From Corydoras sp. C115 (lineage: Eukaryota > Chordata > Actinopteri > Siluriformes > Callichthyidae), in NCBI GenBank assembly GCA_019802505.1, contig JAFMOC010000017.1, positions 3,601,501-3,665,500 on the forward strand: a stretch of 64,000 nt of DNA. Reading direction: 5' to 3'. Numbering within the stretch: position 1 is the stretch's first letter; every line of letters starts with the position of its first letter. The notes under the pieces are model-generated. The model made no database searches. It was not told the origin of the DNA and was given only the letters and a program-made list of their open reading frames with translations. The translations under genes and the position numbers were made by a program. Below are positions 58,447-64,000 of this stretch, piece after piece.

Positions 58447-58715
58447 ATATGGGTTCCCCATGCCCATTTAGGAGGAATGCCCATTTAGATACGCCCAGGA
58501 CATCAGGCCAAGCTATTGCTGGGCACACACTCACTTACAGATAATACATAGGGGCAATTTAAAGCAGTTAATTCACCTTGCATCCATGTTTTCTTATTTT
58601 GAACTAGAGGAAACCCACACAGACACAACATGGAATCTCCATTCAGAGTGGGATTTAAACCTGGATCCCCAGCACTGAGCTGAACCTGCTGACCATTAAG
58701 ACACCGTGCTGCCCA
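58447..58715 (-). mobile_element. DANA/Mermaid-like SINE, diverged copy
   Basis: Minus orientation (gtatatgggttccccatgcc through aggggcaatttaaagcagtt to gggatttaaacctggatccc). Older than the copies with perfect target duplications. Confidence 0.7.
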
Positions 58716-60269
58716 TGAGAAGTATTTTTTATAGTATAATAGTCAGAAGCCTTAATTCCCAACATACAAATCTCAACAATCCAGGATAGTCAACATCATC
58801 AGTTATTTCACTACTTTTCATGATGGGGATGGTGTTCTTCTGTGTCTCAGTTATCATTGTGTCAGTGAAAAACTTACCTCTGCTGTTTGTTGCTGAAACG
58901 CCATAACGCCAGGTCTCTAAACAGGATTAAAATTCGGTCATACTGTCTGCAGTTCTATATCTATGATCCTTGGATTTTTCTGTCTGCTAAAAAATTTTAA
59001 CCTCATTTAATGAGTTAAGTATGGAAATACACCTTTAAACTTCTCTATCATTGAAGTACAAGTAATAATTGTTGTTCACATGGCTGCTGCTTACTTGTCT
59101 TAATAATTTCTTAATAATGTAAGTAGAATTCATGTGGATTGGACACAATAGTTCAGATTAATGTGATATACTTTCGACCTTGTGGTTGAAAACATATTTT
59201 GTCATATCCTTACCCAAAGAGAAGATTTTGCAGGGTATTTCTTTAACTGAAAATATACCATTGACATTCACAGATGATACTCAGCTGTATTCTTTTTTTT
59301 TTATTCATGGCTCACTGTAATGTTTTAAAATACAGCAACATGGCAATTCATTTAATTTTTTATAATAAAAAAATGAATAAACAGAAACGCAATATTTCAC
59401 CCTCATTATTACATTTCACAGATTTATTTTCCAGCTGGCAAAAACTAAATGTTTGGCCTTGGTAATCCCTTTCAGTGCAGGTACCTTAGATAATGTACGG
59501 TTAAAAAAACTCTGGTGTATTGCTCATATTGGCTGAGATTTTTGTTGCTACATTGCACAATACCATGGCAACAAGGTTAAAATAGTCTCATGCCAGCACT
59601 GTCACATCCGGTCTGCCCCTCCGTCTGTGCTCTTATGTGTGCCAATCTCTGTGTCCCTTTAGGAGGCTGCCATGCCCATCAATTTTGTAAAAGTAAAAGG
59701 CTGGACAGTCTACAGCCATGTAAGTGCTCTTTTCACATTAGATAATATCCGTAGCGACAAAAGCAGCAGCTGCTAAGCAAGTGAGAATAATCAAACATCT
59801 CAGATGTGCCTTATAAAAACCATCTAACGATTAGATACCATGTAACGATTGCAGCAAGAAATGGGTGACTTAAAAAATGATTTTAATAATTAAGCAAGTG
59901 GAAGTAACTACCTGTTCATACAACCTCAGTATATCTTACAAAAGACATGTATTTAAATAAAACTATTGTAAGTTATTGTAAAAATAGTTAAAACAGTATG
60001 TTTTGTAGATTTCAGGCTATAAAGTGAAATTGATTTAAAACCCATTCATTCTCGTTGCAAATAAAGAAAATGAGAAACATTAAACCCATATTCTGAACAC
60101 TTTATTATTGATTTTTAGCACAACCTGCAAAATATGACAATAGACTTGCGAGTAAAATAACAGTGCACTAATATGTTGTGTTTTCGATGCATTATTAATA
60201 AACGCAATATTCCTCACTTGTCAGCTTGGCGTCATCTTGGCGCCACTGAGGTTCAGTGACGTTATGCTG

Positions 60270-60360
60270 CCCTTCAGGGAAGGCAGTAGGTTGTATAGTT
60301 ATCTCCTGATGGGGCAAAATCACGACCCTGAAACCACACAACCTACTACCTCACCCTGTA
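60270..60360 (-). ncRNA. let-7b: let-7b microRNA precursor
   Basis: The minus strand carries the exact mature let-7b-5p, UGAGGUAGUAGGUUGUGUGG followed by UU, at 60,353-60,332. The matching 3p arm, CUAUACAACCUACUGCCUUC plus CC, is at 60,298-60,277. The arms pair into the expected hairpin with a loop of about 33 nt containing ttttgcccc, as in human let-7b. let-7b represses mRNAs such as lin-28 and growth regulators. It lies downstream of let-7a and upstream of ppara on the same strand, as in human. Confidence 0.98.
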
Positions 60361-60582
60361 CGAACATCACTGAAAGGCATTCTCAGTATGCAGACCGTCC
60401 CGTTTGGGCGCACAAATGAACAACCATTAGTGGAACCCAAAGGAGTAGCTGCTTACTTCACTACATTACTTTCCCGACATGCACAGATTCAACAAAATAA
60501 CAACTTACAGTTAACCAAAAAGATGTTTAATGAAATCACTTTCACGTTCAACTCGAGTGTCTTTTGATTGAAGACATTACGG

Positions 60583-60672
60583 CCGCTTCGGGAAAGACAG
60601 TAAGTTGTATAGTTATATGATATCAAGGGTTTAACCCTAAAACTATACAACCTACTACCTCACCCCAAAGGA
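60583..60672 (-). ncRNA. let-7a: let-7a microRNA precursor
   Basis: The minus strand carries the exact mature let-7a-5p, UGAGGUAGUAGGUUGUAUAG plus UU, at 60,662-60,641. The 3p arm, CUAUACAACUUACUGUCUUU plus CC, is at 60,612-60,591. It is 287 bp upstream of let-7b (5p start to 5p end of the pair), so both probably come from one primary transcript. By position it corresponds to human let-7a-3. Confidence 0.98.
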
Positions 60673-61499
60673 CAGTGTCTCTCCTCAGGCAGAACTGGCC
60701 ATTTCCTCTTTCTAACTCACATTATGTGGAAGAAAAGCAACTGGATGTGCTTTGGTAGATGTTCATAAACAGGGGTATAGAAAATGTAATTCATGATATA
60801 AAACATATAAAACAGCACAGACATAAAGATGTACAATTAAATAAATATCTTAATCAGCATTATGCTTCTTTGAACAGCATGCATGTGGCTTTTTGGTATT
60901 TTTAAAAATCAAATGCCTCTATATATAAGAAGCAGCTAAGTGGGGAAAAAAGGGGTCACCTCAGAGCACAGTGGTCTTGGGTTACATTTCCAAGGAGATA
61001 CTAAACTGTTTTGAAGTGTGAATATGTGCACGAATGTGAATTGTCAAGGTTATTTTCCCCACCCTTTTCTATTTAGAGAAAAGATGGGCTTTAACCCATT
61101 TAATTCTAATCTTATTAGAATGAACAGCTTAGAAAATAACAAATTGATAAAACAACATATATAAGAATTTAGATAAATCAACAATATATAACAAAAAATG
61201 AATTATGAAGCCTAAACTTTGTTTGCCCTACCTTCTTTTAAACAGCTATGTAGGAGAACTGTCATTATTACACAATACATCAAATCCCCTGGTATTAGGA
61301 AGGAGTGTATGATTTCACGTGATGTACTGATGACTGATCTTTAACAGGTTGCTCGGCCCTGCAGCTTGCAAATTAATTAGACATAATAGTGACACAAATA
61401 TTTATAATAATTCAAGTAGTGTAACTCTATACGGTACATTTGTAAATTGATTAGAGCAATTTTCAGGAACATGCAGGTTTCTGTTTACAGACAAACGTA

Positions 61500-61795
61500 T
61501 CCAGGCGAGAATGTTTTCGGCGCTGGGGCGATACACCCAGGACAGGGTGCCAATTAATCGCTGGCCACTCTCTCACACACACACTTACAGACAGACACTA
61601 TACAGGGGCAAATTAGAGCAGCCAATTCACTTTGAATCCATGTTTTTGGACTGTGGGAGGAAACCGGAGAACCCAGTGAAAACCCACGTTAACACAGGGA
61701 GAACATGAAAACTCCACCCAGATCGGGATTCGAACCCGGATCCCCGGCGCCAAGAGGCAAACGTGCTAACCACTATGCCACCCACAACATGGGTG
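61500..61795 (-). mobile_element. DANA/Mermaid-like SINE, diverged copy
   Basis: Minus orientation from ccaggcgagaatgttttcgg through tttttggactgtgggaggaa to a B box (gattcgaacc) and ctaaccactatgccaccc. Confidence 0.8.
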
Positions 61796-62029
61796 GCAAT
61801 GTCAACAGAACTCAGAAATTGAACTTAACAATACCACCTGTACATAAAGTCCATTGTGATGAGTCTTCATGAAAACCAGATAATTTGGCCATCTGTAAAA
61901 AAAAGAGCAAAAGAAAGAGAGAGATAGATTATTGAATAATCTATAGTTATTTACACGTACCACATGTATCACATTGCATGGTGTGGTGTTTCTCAAGTTC
62001 CCTCCATTATTAATGCAATCCTTGTTTAC

Positions 62030-62145
62030 AGTTATGCTTGGTGAGCCTGAGGGCGATCAGATAGCTCCCGTCTTCAGGTGCTATCTGGTGCTTCAGGTGC
62101 TTGGCCATTGGCCTGCAAATCAGTGAACGTGTGCTGGTACCCTGA
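62030..62145 (-). other. Exon-like segment, unassigned
   Basis: On the minus strand, between acctacag and AACT|GTAAAC, one frame is open through RPMAKHLKHQIAPEDGSYLI and on to the donor, with coding-like codon use (CTG, AAG, GCC). I do not recognise the peptide and could not link it to neighbouring exons in phase. It may be an exon of an unknown or let-7 host transcript, or chance. Confidence 0.25.
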
Positions 62146-63713
62146 CTGTAGGTGTATATGTAAGGGTCCAAGTGTGAAACACAGGGAGAGAAACCTAGGC
62201 TTACAGTATTTTGCATACAAAAGTATAATAGTATAATAGAAGTCATGTGCTTAAATTAGGCTTGCTCAATGGCCCAACACGTGACCCTTGAAATTTTGGT
62301 CTGTGTTCCATGACATGGCTTTCCCTCAGGATTTAATGACGTTGTTGTGTTATAATCCTAAAGATTTACTCACCATGTTAATGACAGAGGTAAGCAGATA
62401 TCCATGTGTGTATGAGTGAAAGTAGGGGCTACATTGTGGTTTACCTCAGACACAAACACACACAGCTTACTCATGCTACCACACAGGCCATCGTAACCAC
62501 AGAACTGACTCACGTACACTTAAGTTGCCCAAAAACACATGAGCTCGGACTGAAAAATTGGTTTCAGACTTAGCCATCTCTGTTTTGATCTCTGGAAGTC
62601 TAATACGTACGCAGAGTTTATAATTCATGTCAAATGCTTGTGTTGACTGCGTCAAATCTTCCTGTGGTTTTTCATTATATGTCCGGGAAGAGGAGTACCC
62701 TTCTCGATGTAGTGCTCTATAAATTGGACATCTCCTCTGTAAAAATTCTAAGAAAACCAACTTCCTTTACAATAAAGAAAATGAGGATTAACTACATCTG
62801 TGAAGCTGAATCATCCTTCCACATCAAACTATAGAACAAGTGTATGCAAAATGTCCTCAGCAGACTTTACAGATCTGTTGAGGTTAGAAGGATTAAGTGT
62901 AGTTTGCACTCTCTGTTGATAATGTGCAGGCTTTGTGTAATACAATGTTTTCCATTTCAAGAACAGATCTTACTGTACAATTAATAAACTTCTGGATAAT
63001 GAAGAATTCTCCTTTTATTCCACAGAGGAACTATAGTGCTGAGTCTCTATTCCCCTCCCCTCTCTGTTATACTAGGGCTGGGTCGTGCCATGACCTACCT
63101 CACCCATGTTTTATGCATTCATGGCCGTAGCTCTGGCGTTAATTCCAAAATGTACAAGAAAAGCCACTTAAACTGGTGTTTGCATTATATAGGCAGGTGT
63201 GCAGCTGTATTGACTTTTTGACGTCATGATTCCTTTCACATTTCTCTGTGGATTGCAGTTCTTAATGTGAACTTATAATTTTACAGTCGTTCTTTAAACG
63301 TACAGGTCTAACATGTAAAAATCTAGCTTCTAAGTTAGAAAACATCAAAATCAACCTATTATATTATTACTTAAATATATTTAAAATTGCTCAACAATAT
63401 TAAGCATCGAACGATCTACAGGTTAAGTCATTTTTAAAGATAAACTTTAAGTGACTCATGGGTTTTCTAAACTATGCGGCAGCTAGAAGTAAAACGAGAT
63501 TTCAAAGAATTTGTGTTTTTAGTCATTAAAGACAATAATAGATTGGAGCGGTTGATGTAAAAATGTTTTTAAAACGTCGCACTGATGCCAAGTGTGTTTT
63601 CTGTAAGATTTGTGTTCCATATAGAGCCTGATGGAATTTAAACTATTGTGAGTCGATTAATAGCCAGTAGGTGGCGTAGTGATCCAATGGCTTGACCCCT
63701 GCTTTCTACTCAC

Positions 63714-63817
63714 GGTCAGGGACACAGCCGTGCTTCGTAACAAAAGAGCTTTCATACAGAAGTGGCATCTCACTGGGCTGCACCGGCGTCCCATCTTTCT
63801 TAATCCCCATTTGACCT
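63714..63817 (-). other. Exon-like segment, unassigned
   Basis: On the minus strand, between a weak acceptor (ctaaccag) and a good donor (GACC|GTGAGT), one frame reads MGIKKDGTPVQPSEMPLLYE and continues open for 12 more codons. The stretch is richer in G and C than its surroundings. No family was recognised, and the next exon in phase was not found. Confidence 0.25.
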
Positions 63818-64000
63818 CTGGTTAGTGGAGTCACCTTTACTTTTTCATGTAATTTATTTCTATTAACAAGTTAAAGTAAAAATCTGGACCCCATTAACAA
63901 CCAATAATAAGAAGATTTATCTACTAACGAACAGCATGCAATGCAGTCTGCCTGCTGTATCAATCATGGGTATTTAAATATGTGTATTTTAGACTATACA

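Larger units (their letters stand above)
54880..60269. other. Region between ppara coding exon 1 and the let-7 pair
   Basis: Coding exon 1 continues as 5' UTR or extension to an acceptor at 54,923-54,924. Further upstream I see a candidate untranslated exon near 56,431, SINE copies and a TA tract. No protein-coding gene was recognised. The primary let-7 transcript and the ppara 5' leader probably both run through this stretch on the minus strand. Confidence 0.5.
60673..64000. other. Right flank, mostly non-coding
   Basis: AT-rich sequence with one diverged SINE. A few minus-strand segments with splice-like borders could not be assigned to a gene (listed below). If human synteny held, WNT7B and ATXN10 would be expected further on, but I recognise neither. 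Confidence 0.5.

Noticed and set aside
61843..61895. Small minus-strand exon after a poly-pyrimidine acceptor (tttttttacag)
   Set aside because: The acceptor is good, but neither phase from the proposed exon at 62,030 stays open through it, so I could not support a chain of coding exons.

Overview
The window is vertebrate nuclear DNA, almost certainly from a teleost fish. It has long AT-rich introns, many long (TA)n and (CA)n microsatellites, and about 20 copies or fragments of a tRNA-derived SINE of the DANA/Mermaid (V-SINE) type with a (GAAT)n tail. It also holds Tc1/mariner and hAT relics. The SINE type suggests an otophysan fish, possibly a catfish, but that is inference. No prokaryotic, phage or CRISPR features are present.

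Layout, left to right. (1) About 1-24,400: the 5' part of cdk17 on the minus strand. The first coding exon is at 5393-5519, and a probable untranslated exon 1 in a CpG-rich promoter lies near 24,087-24,400. The rest is intron filled with repeats. (2) About 24,400-26,800: a SINE-crowded interval between the divergent genes cdk17 and phyh. (3) 26,804-30,625: phyh (phytanoyl-CoA 2-hydroxylase), plus strand, 9 exons, 335 aa. (4) 32,719-34,983: ucma (Gla-rich protein), plus strand, 5 exons, 135 aa. (5) 43,469-37,269: mcm10, minus strand, 18 coding exons, 855 aa. (6) 54,879-45,917: ppara, minus strand, 6 coding exons, 467 aa. (7) 60,270-60,672: a let-7a/let-7b microRNA pair on the minus strand, upstream of ppara in the same orientation. 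(8) The rest to 64,000 is mostly non-coding, with unassigned exon-like segments. All four complete gene models were built by joining splice sites by eye; every junction keeps the frame and total lengths match the human proteins closely.

The order phyh>, ucma>, <mcm10 repeats the human 10p13 block, and let-7a, let-7b, PPARA repeats the human 22q13.31 block. The fish window joins these two blocks and cdk17 (human 12q23). It therefore places the enzyme that starts phytanic acid breakdown (phyh) about 15 kb from the gene for a fatty-acid sensor that binds phytanic acid (ppara). The most notable points are a PPAR-alpha whose pocket residue 314 is His instead of Tyr, an Ala in place of the near-invariant Gly of its first zinc finger, a GC-AG intron in phyh, a possible alternative 3' exon in ucma, an mcm10 splice donor inside a (TG)n tract, and a DR1/HNF4-type site upstream of ppara. 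I found no clearly novel multi-gene system.
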